Source: Archegozetes longisetosus (taxonomy: Eukaryota; Arthropoda; Arachnida; Sarcoptiformes; Trhypochthoniidae). Taken from it: a DNA stretch of 64,000 nt. Position numbers and translations under genes: made by a program. Positions 25,526 through 37,333 of this stretch are shown here, piece by piece. Location of the stretch: NCBI GenBank assembly GCA_018873245.2, contig JAEMBT020000001.1, positions 17,734,220 through 17,798,219 of the forward strand. The letters run 5' to 3'. Below the pieces are notes generated by a model. It was not told the DNA's origin. It searched no databases and saw only the letters and a program-made list of their open reading frames with translations. Every line of letters begins with the position of its first letter. Position 1 is the stretch's first letter.

Positions 25526-26449
25526 ACTTGAATACGCCTTATTAGAATAGCATTATTTCTGAACTTGAATAAGGTTTATATGTTATGTCACGTTTTAATT
25601 GTTGTTCAACTAAATAATTCATAGACATGTTTAAGCACAGGTTTATGCACAAGTTTAGGTTGAGGTAGATGTTTGAGTTTGGGTACAGCGCCCACACAAC
25701 TGTTCAATTGATGACATTTGATTGCATGAAAAGCTACTCATAAAAAGAATTAAAGTATTATGATATGAAAGAGTAGGCATGACTTCATGAGATGCTTTCT
25801 AGCTTTTTATCTTTTCGTAACCTTTGCTCTTTGCGGTCGTTTTGGCAAGTTTTCTATTCTTGTTCTAAGTATTTATCTTATGGTAACTCATACTAAAGAA
25901 TTGTTTTTTTATTTGAACACAAGAAAATGACATATTTATTACTGATTTGCAATTTTCAAAACAGATTCTCACACAAATCAATTACTATCTAATCATAAAT
26001 ATTCGAAAAACAAATTAAGTTTGAACTGAATATTAAGTCAGATCCAATTAGGAGATGGTTGTTTGAAGGTTAGTAAATAAAACATAATTTTCTCATCATG
26101 TATTAGGAAATAAAGTGTTATTTTGTGATAGGTATGCAAAAGTAGCAAAAAGTAATTGAGGGCATGGGATAGGCGTATATTAGCAAACAAAGTGAGATTT
26201 TCACATGGATACAAACAGTTTTGAGGCATAGAACAACTATAATAAGTGTAAAATAATTGCCATATAATAACAACAAACAATGGTTTTGTTGCACGTGAGA
26301 AAACGGAAAATAACTCAAATATCTTTTCACAAATATTGCTCAACAAATCGCTTGTTAACCGCTATATTTTGATCGCTCGATCCGATAATAGGAACAAAGT
26401 GCTGATTATATCAGCTAAAACTGCAATATATTAAACATGTTAATCAGCA

Positions 26450-26660
26450 AGAGTTTATGTAAGATTTTGAGACTTCATGTAAGAGTTGTATAAGACTTAA
26501 AGTTAGACTTAGTATAAGACTCTGTATAAGACTTATGTTAGACTATGTATAGGACTCTGTGTAAGACTTTTACGTTGACTCCGTGTAAGACTTTTACGTT
26601 AGACTCTGTGTAAGATTCTGTACAAAACTTAGTATAAAACTTTACACAGACACTATGTAA
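26450..26660 (+). repeat. Degenerate GTATAAGACTYT repeat
   Basis: Roughly ten to fifteen diverged copies of AGACTTTG/GTATAAG-type units, with period varying around 13-20 bp. Confidence 0.6.
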
Positions 26661-28285
26661 AACTGATATAAGACTTAAAGATGCCAAACACGCCTCAGCA
26701 ATGGTTTATTTGCTTAACATGAATTTGGTGTGAAGTTTCTCTTCCGTATTGATACACAGTCGGAGACCACTTATCATTGATTTGATCTAACTGATGTTTT
26801 CTTTAACATTAACGTTAACTTTTCTTCTTTAATTTCAACTCTATATATCTTTTCTAAATGTTATTCTCTTTAGTTGTTTTTAATATTTGTTTAGTTATTT
26901 CTTAATTTATGTTCATTTTGCTCGAATTCTGTCAGTTATTATTATGAAACTGGATTTTCCATTATTTTAGATTAATTTCAGGTGAACAAGTTTGAGATAA
27001 CTTTTCACTTTTATCATGAACAATATAAAAACTGAATTGTAATTATCTCAATTGAGGAATCAATTAATCAATGATTAGTTACAGGAAACATAATTCATTC
27101 AAAATGATTATATGGTGGAATGATAGTGAATTTGCGATATTAATATAATCAATGCAATTATCTCATCCAAATAGACATTATAAGATAAGATGTTATGTAG
27201 TTTTCACATGCTAATCAAATAATAATTCAGGGCATAAAACATTCAAATCTGACTGATCTAACTTTAAAACCTATCAAAATTAGGTGCTCATGTGACGCAA
27301 GCTTAAAAAACTTGATTTGAAAAATAAGTTTATAAATAAATGGCAAAAAATGCAATATATTTTACCACAAGTAAAACATTGTGTTTATGTTGATCCCAAT
27401 ACACTATTAATAACACTGCAATTGACGTCTAATTGTTATTACAAAACAGCAATTTTTCAACTTAAATTATGGCAACTGACTCGTCATTTTTGCGGTTAAG
27501 ACGAATTTGAATAACTAACTTTTTACGAACTTTTTTTTAATGAGTTGACTTATTTCTGTAAAGTATTTTTAAAGTCTGGAACGAAGATAATTTTAAAAAA
27601 TCTTGAATGTTAAGGTATCTTGAATAAGAGGCGAAGCCAGTAGGTGTTGAGAGTGCACATACACCTCCAATTTGGCACAAAAGCAATATATATTTTAGTA
27701 CAAAACATTCATAATTGATTGTGATAACTGCTAGAAAATAAAGTAAAAATAGATCACAATTCAAGTTTAAAACTGTTACGCTATATATTCTAGTCAGAAA
27801 GTATTGTCTAATCAAAATGAATATGTATGTAGTAGCTCCATTGAAAATTTGCTGACTTAGCCACTGACAATAAGATAGTGAATATCCTCTGTAGAAACTG
27901 TTAAATGAATTGTTAGAGCAAAGCAAAGAGGAGACTGAAGGAAGATATAAAGATAGCGAAATATAAAGATAGCGAAATATATAGAGAGTTGATTGGAAGA
28001 GAGCGAATTTGCCAACCAAGCGTAAACGTCTATCCATTAATAAAAGACACATGCTCAAAAAGATTCAAATTGATGGGTAATCTTAAACTAACTAATGTCA
28101 GCTTTATAGCTCTATTGTTTCTTTAATGTAAATATTTAAAAGCTCACTTTTCAATATTCGTTTATATCAGTCATCAAAATAATTGCTCTTGAATTTTGAT
28201 TAACTATTCACAACATTTAATTGCCTTTCAGACTATTCTAATTTTCTACTTCAAGTCTTAATTAATGCAAAAGCATAGTTGAACA

Positions 28286-28383
28286 AGATTGAAGACAAGA
28301 ATTGTTAGTTAATTGAAGATTGAAGACAAGAATTGTTAGTTATTTGAAGATTGAAGACAAGAATTGTTAGTTAATTGAAGAAT
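28286..28383 (+). repeat. 31-bp tandem repeat
   Basis: Three near-identical copies of a 31-bp unit containing GAAGACAAGAATTGTTAGTT. Confidence 0.85.
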
Positions 28384-29811
28384 TGCAAACTATTAATGTA
28401 TAGTTGGATTGAAATGTCTATTGTGATGTAATCACGTGACATAATAACTTAGTCTAATAATGTAACTGTACCTATTAAGTAGTGATATCTTGCTTTCAAG
28501 TTTCTCATTTCGATTTCGCTTTTAAGTACTTTTTTCATTTTAATTATATTTCACTTTGGATTAATCGAAATTATTTCTTATCTATTGATTTGAATTAGTA
28601 TTTGGCTTTGAAAAAGCGAAACATCACTGTATGAAGAGTTACAGACATTGTTATCTTATAAGAATTTATATCCAACTACTTCTGAACAAAATTGTTTGCA
28701 AAAAATCTGGCTTATCACAAGACTTTATGCCATTATAATCTTATAATGTCGCTCTACAGTACGTTTAGATACATATTCTTATATAACATTTTTTGCAATA
28801 GTCTAATTTATCTCGTTTTAATTCTTCATCCCAATCTCAATCCTTTGATCAGTTCGATCACCATCAACGTCGCCTACAAGATTATTTAAAATAACGTATT
28901 CACTTGGTTGTTGAAAACAATATCGAAATCAAATTTTGTCTGAAATATGTTTGTAGAAATTCACCTAAGACTTTGAATAGGCAGTTACTAGAGTCCTTAA
29001 ATAGTTTATAAGATTAATTACGAAAACTTTTCAATCAATTCTAATTATTGCTTGTATTTGATCTGAAAAGACCTAATCTTGCATACAATGTAGATGATAG
29101 TCAAACCTACTAATCGATATATAGGCACGATTGCGTTTTGGATCAAGTGTTATGAGAAAACATTTCATATCACTATTATGCTGTAGACCCCTTGCAGAAG
29201 TTCATGCATACTTTTGTATATATTAATATTTATCTATCAACTCGATGATATGGCTACGAAACTAGACTAACTAGACTATGATTCTCAGTGACCTTCGCAA
29301 TCGATTGAAGACATAACTGATCTAAAATGAAATTAACAATAACTTAATATAAAATTGTCAGTAATAAAACAATGATCAACCAAATGGATGTAACGATTAA
29401 GTAAACTAAAATAGAGCTAATGTTATATCTATAAAGCAACACTACTATTCTTACATTAATGAATATTAATTTGAAATGTCATCAAAAGCATGACTAAATA
29501 GTATAATGTTACGGTTATTAAGTTAAGGTACTTAATGAGTGCTGAATTCTTAGATTAGATAACAAACACTTATATCAATCTGAACGTAGTTACAAAACTT
29601 TTAGTCATTCAATTGAAATATTAATATTTATTTAGAAGATATTATACTTCAACCTAAAATTGATTTATTGTCAAATAGATTTACAACTAATTTCAAGAAA
29701 ATGGGTATGAATTTTATGATAGTATATAGATTTTTCACGATAAGTCTAACCTAACCTAATCTATCTGAGTCTAAAACTTGTTGATTGTTTTTAGAAATAG
29801 TAACGGCAGCT

Positions 29812-30798
29812 ATGAGTATACCAGCATTTAAAATAGCACTGGTGGCAATGCAGGGATGTGTCGAAGTGGCCAATAGCATTATCAGATCTAGCGGTAAGAT
29901 TAAAGAAAACGAAAAAGCTCATCTTGCTGAATTGGCTAAAATGCACATCACTTTTACCATCGCTACCATCAATGGTGGAAAGTTGACTATTGAAAAGCTC
30001 ATCAGATATCTTGAAAACACTCACATTCTTGATGTAGACAAATGTATGGTAGAAATTCATCATCAGTTAAATATGATTCAATCCCGTTTAGAGGGATGTA
30101 AATTAGTTGGTATTAATTGCAACGACACAACTGTTATAAATGAATGCACCATCCAGTTATTGAACAATCATTTCAAACATTTAGAAAATCTCGCATCATG
30201 TTATACCAAGACACCTTTCGTCTCAATCAACAAAGTCTTCGACGATTATCAAAGATTGAGACCAGTCATCTACCACAAAAGCACAATTAGTCTAAAATCG
30301 GATAGAAATGAGAACTATTTGGGGACTCCAGGACCTAATCCAATCTACAAAATAGGAGGCATAACAGAGTTGACAACTGCAAAGTTTGGAGACTATGCCA
30401 TATTTGAAATGATTAAAGTAAAATCTGGTAATGACTTACTGCCTGTTAGTGACTCGCAATTCATAGCAATCAAATACGGGGATGAGATAGCAATTGCTTA
30501 CCACAAGTGGGGAAATCTTCGACATTACATAACCGGATCATTTCAGCAGTCCTGGTGGGAATACAACCCAGAAATGAACGATAGAGCAATTTTCAAAATA
30601 ATACATCCTATTGATCCTAATATAACTCGAGAAATCAGATTTGGTGACAGAGCCTCTTTGATGTTGAAGATTTCATCAACTAATAATTGGAGGCATAAAT
30701 ACTTAAGTGGTAAAGTGAATAGTAGAGTTTTGAAGCTGTCGTCTTCAGCATATACGTGGACTTTCTACAGGAGTGATGGAAATTTAAATTTATTATGA
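29812..30798 (+). CDS. Unrecognised single-exon protein (328 aa), possible beta-trefoil-like C-terminus
   Basis: I do not recognise this gene. Start chosen at the first ATG (MSIPAFKIALVAM); the frame is open slightly further 5', and a good acceptor (TGTTTTTAG) just upstream suggests a non-coding 5' exon. Residues 1-150 look helical with several Cys and no clear signal peptide. From about residue 160 the character changes to short beta-rich segments with Gly turns and aromatics: YLGTPGPNPIYKIGG, IAIKYGDEIAIAYHKWG, WWEYNP, RAIFKI, then GDRASLMLKI and YLSGKV. Alternating phrases of the type 'F.I ... GD ... L/I ... YL' recall beta-trefoil or fascin-like repeats, but I cannot name a family. Codon use is less AT-biased than flanking DNA and the 987-bp frame is uninterrupted, so it is probably functional. 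Its 3' end is followed within 30 bp by AGCTA and CCTAA pentamer arrays. Confidence 0.7.
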   Translation: MSIPAFKIALVAMQGCVEVANSIIRSSGKIKENEKAHLAELAKMHITFTIATINGGKLTIEKLIRYLENTHILDVDKCMVEIHHQLNMIQSRLEGCKLVGINCNDTTVINECTIQLLNNHFKHLENLASCYTKTPFVSINKVFDDYQRLRPVIYHKSTISLKSDRNENYLGTPGPNPIYKIGGITELTTAKFGDYAIFEMIKVKSGNDLLPVSDSQFIAIKYGDEIAIAYHKWGNLRHYITGSFQQSWWEYNPEMNDRAIFKIIHPIDPNITREIRFGDRASLMLKISSTNNWRHKYLSGKVNSRVLKLSSSAYTWTFYRSDGNLNLL

Positions 30799-30806
30799 TA
30801 CAGTTA

Positions 30807-30912
30807 AAGCTAAGCTAAGCTAAGCTAAGCTAACCTAACCTAACCTAACCTAACCGACCCTACCCTACCCTACCCTAACCTACCTAACCTAACCTAACCT
30901 AACCTAACTTAA
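30807..30912 (+). repeat. AGCTA array passing into telomere-type (CCTAA)n
   Basis: About five AAGCT pentamers change without a gap into CCTAA pentamers, with an internal CCCTA variant block, just 3' of the 29.8-kb gene. Confidence 0.85.
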
Positions 30913-31758
30913 CTTAAACATAGACTTTATTATTGGAAAGCAATCTAAACACACTATAGAAAAGCATAACTCAATTGTTCCTTATTTCATAAACCACTTA
31001 ACTACATGTAACAGTTAGACAAGTTTTACTATAGTTATTTCTTTAAGATCTATTTGTAACGATTATCTGAACCTTTATGAAGAGTTGTCTACAATTTAGT
31101 TAGTTTCTCGTAAAACTGAATCAATTATTATTAGTATGAAATTATTTGAATAAAACTGATTTCTCTAAAATAATCAGTCCCGAAAACATAAACAAATGTT
31201 AGTTGAATGCGAACATATGTAAAATTAGCGACTAAGTAGAAAATACTAACATTGACTCGACTTGAAAATACATTAAACGTTTTGACAAGACTAGAATAAA
31301 TATTTTTTACAAACACTGTTTGTTTATATTTTCAAGTCATGAAAATAGGACGAACAAATTCTAACTTCAAGGCTATAGGCATATTGAATAACAATATGAC
31401 AAATATTTATTCATTCAATGTATTAAATATTTAACACTAACTTAAAAATTGATTACATTTGCTGATAATATAAAACCAAATATATTTAATTAGGGTTCTG
31501 ATTACAAGTATTTAAACAATTTAATTTAGCTTTAATCTAAATCAAATAACATAAAAATGCAAATGAAAATTAAAGTCAAATATTAGGAATTCATTGTAGA
31601 TAATCATATATTGCAAATTCATTATAGATATAGAACTGTATTCTGAGTTGTCTTAAGCTCGATCTCGGCGAAAGTTGGACTTCAAATACAAATTTTGATA
31701 GCCTTCGTCGAGATCGAGCTTAAAACAGAACTCAGAACATGGCTCATAATTAGTCAAA
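30913..31758. other. Intergenic spacer
   Basis: AT-rich, no gene supported. An inverted pair around AGCTCGATCTCGGCGAA (31658-31674) and its near complement at 31706-31722 could form a hairpin in the SKICH-gene 3' region. Confidence 0.4.
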
Positions 31759-33967
31759 TTAAGGATACATAGCAGGTGCAGGAGCCGATGGCGGTGGATA
31801 ATTAGTAACATCGAAATGATTTTCGACATGCATCTGAAAATAGTTATCATATCCGGGAATTGTTGCGTCGAAAGGCATCGAACAAATGGGACACATTCGT
31901 TGCGAGTGCTTCTCTTCCAAGTGTTGTGTCATTGGCTTCAAGTCTCCAGCAGTGCACGCCACTTCATCTCGACATATTGAACATGGCAGTGTTATGATTG
32001 TAATGCTCTCTGATCTATCACTATTTCTATTTGAAGCTGTTTCTGTTGTTCTGTCCAACGGTTCATCCACTATTTCACTTTCGATCACAGTTTTCACTTC
32101 AGTTTCTGCTGCTGCTGCTATCAGTTCTTGTTGTGAAATATTTCTCACTGTTTTTGACTGGGATTTAGTCTCAAAATAGTTCTATTGAATGAAATCGGAA
32201 TTAACTTGTGAATTAATTTGAAAATTGATTGTTATACTGACCTTAACTTTAGATTTGATGCGATCGACCCTGTTCTCCAGTTTTATATTATATTTAAACA
32301 CTTTCTGGTACTCTTCAGCCGCATGTGTCAAACGAAGTTTCATTTCTTCCAATTGTTTCTGCAAATCATCTTCTTTAACTTTCCACTCATCAGACATTGA
32401 TTTATGATTTGCTTCAGTTTGCTCTAATTTTTTTCTCAATTCCTCCATATCTTCTTTCATAGTCTTGAGTTCGACTTTGGACTTAAGTTTAATTTTCTCC
32501 AAATCCAAAATTTCAGACATCATTATATCTTTATTACCTTCAAGTGTGTCACACTTAGCTTTAACATCTTCTAATTCATTTCTTAATATTTTATTTTCTA
32601 CATCCAAATCGCGTCTTTCACTCATCACTTTCGCGATTGAGGTACGACTCAATTCTAATTCTGCTTCAATGAAGGCTTTACTCGACGACAAGTCATTGAT
32701 TAATACTTGTTGCTCAGCAGCCTATCAATCAATTTATCATAATCAATAAGTTTTAAAAAACTAATTGACAATCAAGTCTCACCTTTTTGGACAATTGAGC
32801 GATTTCTTGCTCGCGACACTTCAACTGCTGTTCAATATTTGAATCTTTAGCTTCAATTGCTTTTATATGATCTAAAGCTTTATTTAAATCGTCTTGTGAG
32901 CTTTCAATTTGAGTTTGGTAATCAAAATTTGTCTTCTTCATTTCCGCCAATTCCACTTCCAATCTTTCCAACTCTTCCGATTGCGACGAATTTTTCTCTT
33001 CAGAAATCTTCAGTTTATCCATAACTCGATTCAATTCAAGTTGAGATAATTTAGTGCGGTCTTCAACATCGATTTTGTATTTTCGCAATTCGTTCAATTC
33101 GTTGCCCATTGAAGCAATTTGTTGTTCAAGTGATCGTTTTGAATATTCAAGAACACCGTTTGCATTAACCAAATGTTCTAGTCTTTCTTGAAGTAATGCT
33201 TGTTGTGAACGAACCTAAAGGTTTTAGAAGATAGTTATAGAAGATATTCATCAATTTTATTCAATTGTAGTTGAATTTCGTGTCACCAACTCATGAAAAA
33301 AATTTGAAACATAGCAATTCAACAACTGATTCATTATTATTGCAGATTTAGGAAACGCCAAAATTTATATTAATTCAAAATCTTGGAGCTGGTTCTGCAT
33401 TATCTGTAATCACTGAAAACTAAAATTATTTACCACAACAAAGTCGTCATCTTCATTCTTATCCAATTGTATCAAATCTTCTTCGTGAGGTCTCAAGAAG
33501 CGAAAGGGTGTGGAAGCACCACAAATATCATCACTAGAAGTAAGATAACAAAACTGATAGAACTCGTCGCCATGCTTAGGTAGTTCAGATGCCAGAAATT
33601 TAATCTTCTTTTCACCAAATTCATTGTCAGTCTCACATTCGGCCACACTCTTAATAATCAAGCAATCATTAGCAGAAACCCAACCAACTTTATAGAGACC
33701 GATTTTGTCCAAATCAGTTGGAACTACAGCCGAACCAATATAGAAACGACACTCAATGTCGGCATCAGTCGGATAGGACTCACTGATCTCACTAAATATG
33801 ACTTTCGAATACTTGCTGTCATTCATGTTGAACTGAGAAAAACTATTATCATTCGAGTCTTGACGAGAACTATTATTAGTTGATGTTTGGAGTGATGATT
33901 CACTAGTCTGTGGCAACTGTTGATAAGCTATTTCTCTGGACTCTTGCAATCGCCAACTATTTTGCAT
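31759..33967 (-). CDS. SKICH/coiled-coil/zinc-finger autophagy receptor (TAX1BP1/CALCOCO2-like), 622 aa
   Basis: Exons on the minus strand: 33967-33434, 33214-32783, 32721-32242 and 32181-31759; all joins are phase 0 and total 623 codons with the stop. An acceptor-like TTTTCAG just 5' of the ATG suggests a non-coding first exon. Domains: disordered Ser/Gln-rich N-terminus; SKICH domain about residues 55-160 (KVIFSEISESYPTDADIECR, KIGLYKVGW, EFYQFCYLTS, ICGASTPFRFLRP); an acidic EDDDFVVV motif at 171-178; long coiled coil about 180-480; two C-terminal C2H2/UBZ-like fingers about 549-604 (CSIC, CPICSMPF, HVENHFD). This matches the TAX1BP1/NDP52/CALCOCO1 family, which tethers ubiquitinated cargo to Atg8 proteins on autophagic membranes. 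The FVVV sits where NDP52 and TAX1BP1 carry their non-canonical LC3-binding motif (LVV). Family call is secure; which vertebrate paralogue it matches is not decided. Confidence 0.88.
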
Positions 33968-33989
33968 TAGTGTCTCTTGTGGTGAATCT

Positions 33990-35856
33990 GAAAAGATTAG
34001 AATTGAAAGGTTAGTACAACTTATTGGAAATTATGATAACGAATTTTAATTTGTCAGAAATTAACTACAGATAACAAATCGCACCATTTGAAATGAGATC
34101 AAATATTGAATGCCATTCATGTTTTTCGGTGTGAATGACATGAGAACTGATCATCTCGTTTGCTTTACGTGTAAGGAATATTAACTTTTTTAACATTTCT
34201 AAACTAAATTAATGTCAAATTCAAAACACTTAAAGTGACAACAAATTAATGAAAAAGGAAGGAATCAAACATAAAATTTGAAAGTTTACTACTAATGACC
34301 TTAAGGCATGAAGAGTTGGCGAGTTGAATGTAAAGTTATTGCATAACAATCTAAAAATGATAATAGTAAAACCAGTTTTTCCAATACATTAAACTTTACT
34401 TGTTTAGGATCGAGTTATAATCATATCTTATTAATAATTGGGGAATTCAAGTCAAGTCAAACTTAAGTTAACTCTAACTTAAGTCAATTTAAACTAAATA
34501 TTTAATACTTAAAATGAAAAAAAAGGTGATTTTTTCCTATTGGTGACTCAACTAGCGTGTTTAGTAATTACAAAGATAAGGAAAAGTTTAGGTCACATAG
34601 AATAGTTAGTTAAAAACTAGTTGTAATTAGTTATTACATAGTAGAGGCTAATATTGGGAATAGGGAAATCATTTTGTTTATTAATTAAAAATTGCATCTC
34701 AGACATGAAACCCATTGTATTACTCAAATACATTAAAATTAACGACTCATTGTATTATTCAATTATATACTTTTTACTTACAACTCATGACTTAATTATA
34801 ATATTTAAGGAATTAAAGCATATAATATGGAAAATTTGTAGATTAGCTGCAAACTAAGCATTGCAAACTTATAAATTGTAAAATAAGAGCAAAACGCCAC
34901 CCAAAATAGACATGTCTGAAGAGACTAAAGTGTATAAAACAATAAACAAATAGTTGTAAATATAAACAAAGATCAATTTCCTGAAACTATAGATAGTAAG
35001 ATGCGAGTACAACTCAAATGCATTACCAGATATAGAAGGAAGTATTAATCAACAACAATTCAACCAATAGATATATAGAAATTAGTTCAAATAAAACACT
35101 AATCTCATAAGTCGGTACAAAGATTAGCTAGATTAGCTAGATCAACTTTGAATTGAAAGAGATAAATACGAATAATATATGTATATATATATATATATTT
35201 GAATTACTTCTTCATATTACTCATCAATAATAATATACATCATATATATAAAGATCAGTAATAATAAAGAATTAAATAAATAAGTGTTAGCAAATCACTA
35301 AGGAATGTTTTCATTATAACAAACCCTTATATTAGTTAACTATTTCGTCTAATACTTACTCATTTTAATTGCAAACTAAATATAACTAAATAATTAGTTC
35401 AAATAATTAATGTTCATAAGTGGAAAGCTATAAAAATGAAGGAAATCAATGAGAAATTAATTAATTAATAAGTATGGCGCGTTAGAAATATAAACAAAAC
35501 TGATAAACCAAAACGTTAAATATTTAAACAACTCAATACTCACTTGAAATATTTCAATTTAATATCAACAATATTAATCATCAAATCTACTGATTGTCGT
35601 TTGTATTTGTATTTAAAATTTCATTTAATATGTTCAATTATTGCGTTTCTAATGTGAAATCATGTCTCCATTACTCTACTGTTTGTAGTATTACTTTCTC
35701 ATGTATCTACTACGTCATCTTATACAAGTCTAAAGTCTCTTCACTAGTATTAGTTACTATCTCATTTTTTATTTATAAATTACGTTCTTTTTTGTCTTAA
35801 CCTAACCACATGATAAGATTACTAATTGAAAAGCACTTGTAGACGTACTACTAATT
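33990..35856. other. Upstream region of the SKICH gene
   Basis: AT-rich, about 1.9 kb, no coding signal. It should contain the SKICH-gene promoter and first non-coding exon, which I cannot place. A short TATA dinucleotide run lies near 35180-35200. Confidence 0.45.
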
Positions 35857-36337
35857 AGGGTGACTACTTCTGGTTTATCTCATGACGGGACAAGAATATC
35901 AAGGGGGAATCCTTACGTTTTTAAAAAGATAAATGTCGCTTTATTAGTCATTACAAATATTTAAGTGTCAAACAATAAATTTTAATATCAAAACATTGAA
36001 AATTAGTCATAATTGATTTCAAGGGTATATTTTTTGTTAGAAATTGCATCTTCCAAAAGTTCAAAAGTAACACATACTTGTTTATATCAGATAAAAGTCA
36101 AGTCAGAAAAGGTTAATTCAATAACTTTTGGTTTTAAACCACAGGTGTTCAGAACATTAAACTGGACTTTTAATCCTTATTTGTAAAATAAATTCAATGT
36201 TTGAATTTCTAAACGCACTTTGCAAAATAAAGGTTGAAAAACGGGACAACTAATTGTCCCATCTTGAGTTTTTGATCTGACGGCATTTTGGTCTTATCTT
36301 TAAAAAGACGGAACTGGTGGTCACCCTACTACTAATT
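35847..36337. mobile_element. Non-autonomous DNA transposon (MITE) with 10-bp target-site duplication
   Basis: The 471-bp element (35857-36327) starts AGGGTGACTAC and ends GTGGTCACCCT, forming short imperfect TIRs. It is flanked by perfect 10-bp direct repeats ACTACTAATT (35847-35856 and 36328-36337). No transposase is encoded. A 9-11 bp duplication suggests Mutator-like mobilisation, but the family is not established. Confidence 0.75.
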
Positions 36338-36460
36338 GATTTAATATCTGACTAAGAGATGGAACTATAGGATACAAAACCGAAAAAGTATACTAATAGT
36401 TGATGTTAAGTCACGAAAATAAATCAGATAGCAAGTCTAAAATAAGTTAGCAATAAACCA

Positions 36461-36592
36461 GGGGCCACATTCTCGAACGATTGCAAATTGCAAAACATAA
36501 GGCGATTGCAAATAATTGATTGCAAACCATCCATTCTTATTGTACACTTTAGCAATATTGCTAATTTTGCAAAGTTTTCAGAATGCAGCCCC
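36461..36592. mobile_element. Short MITE with GGGGCNNCATTCT ends
   Basis: A 132-bp element: left end GGGGCCACATTCTCGAAC, right end (reversed) GGGGCTGCATTCTGAAAA, with internal TTGCAAAT-like sequence repeated in both arms. A CAG triplet abuts both ends and might be a 3-bp target duplication, which would fit a PIF/Harbinger-type element; this is weak. Confidence 0.6.
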
Positions 36593-36795
36593 AGACCTGT
36601 TTTAAGCTTGCAATCAACACATGTACAATAAGTGCTAATTTATAAACAGTGATTAGCTGTTGACCAATGCGTAAGCTTATTATCAGTATTCTATCTATAG
36701 ATTGTACACGTGCTCAGCGGCGGGTGTCTGCGGGTGCAGTACGATTGCAACAATTTCATGCATAATTCCAACTATTTGCAAGACATGAACTTCTA

Positions 36796-36982
36796 ACATA
36801 TCTGGTCGCATAAGCTAAAGAGTGTTAAAGACAATTTTTTGAATTAAGCAAAAGTGCATTAAGCATGAGTTATAGGTTGAACTACTAATTTAGCGTATTT
36901 TACTGTTGGCATGAAGCTTAGCACTTTTTACTTAATTCAAAAATTGTCTATTTTAGCACTCCTTAGCTTGACACGAGACATG
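36796..36982. mobile_element. Foldback/MITE-like element with arms of about 50-60 bp
   Basis: Left arm AAGCTAAAGAGTGTTAAAG with ACAATTTTTTGAATTAAG; the right arm is its near reverse complement (reversed: AAGCTAAGGAGTG, ACAATTTTTGAATTAAG). Only a short loop separates the arms. No target duplication identified. Confidence 0.6.
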
Positions 36983-37333
36983 CTAAAAGTATACACCTTA
37001 TCTATTTGTAGTGAAAACTTTAGATATTTCTTATACAAGACTAACACTAAAACAACTTTAAAGGTTGTATAGAACGATCTTTGAGATTGTATATAAAGTT
37101 GATTCTAACCAAACTATAATTTGGTTTGATGTAAAAACGATTGAATAACACACTAGGTGTTAAGAAAGTTCAATTTAAGTTCTTTCAACTCTAATTGATT
37201 AAGCCTAAGTCTTATTTGTATGGTATAAGCAAATGTTTCATTTCAATTCACTAACCATTGTTTCGATAGCATTGAGATTTACAGTATGTCTAATGAATCC
37301 ATTTCTTATTTAGCTCTCTTCCACTTAAGAGAA

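Larger units (their letters stand above)
25526..29811. other. Intergenic region with no supported gene
   Basis: About 4.3 kb of AT-rich DNA. It holds degenerate GTATAAGACTCT repeats (26450-26660) and a 31-bp repeat (28286-28383). Several medium open frames (26038-26346, 27537-28058, 28692-28889) lack family resemblance or codon character and look accidental. Confidence 0.5.

Noticed and set aside
27537-28058. Open frame of 173 codons on the minus strand
   Set aside because: Composition is that of translated AT-rich DNA (Leu, Tyr, Ser, Ile), with no family motif or splice context. The GGCGAAGCCAG near 27630 recalls an hAT end but has no partner.
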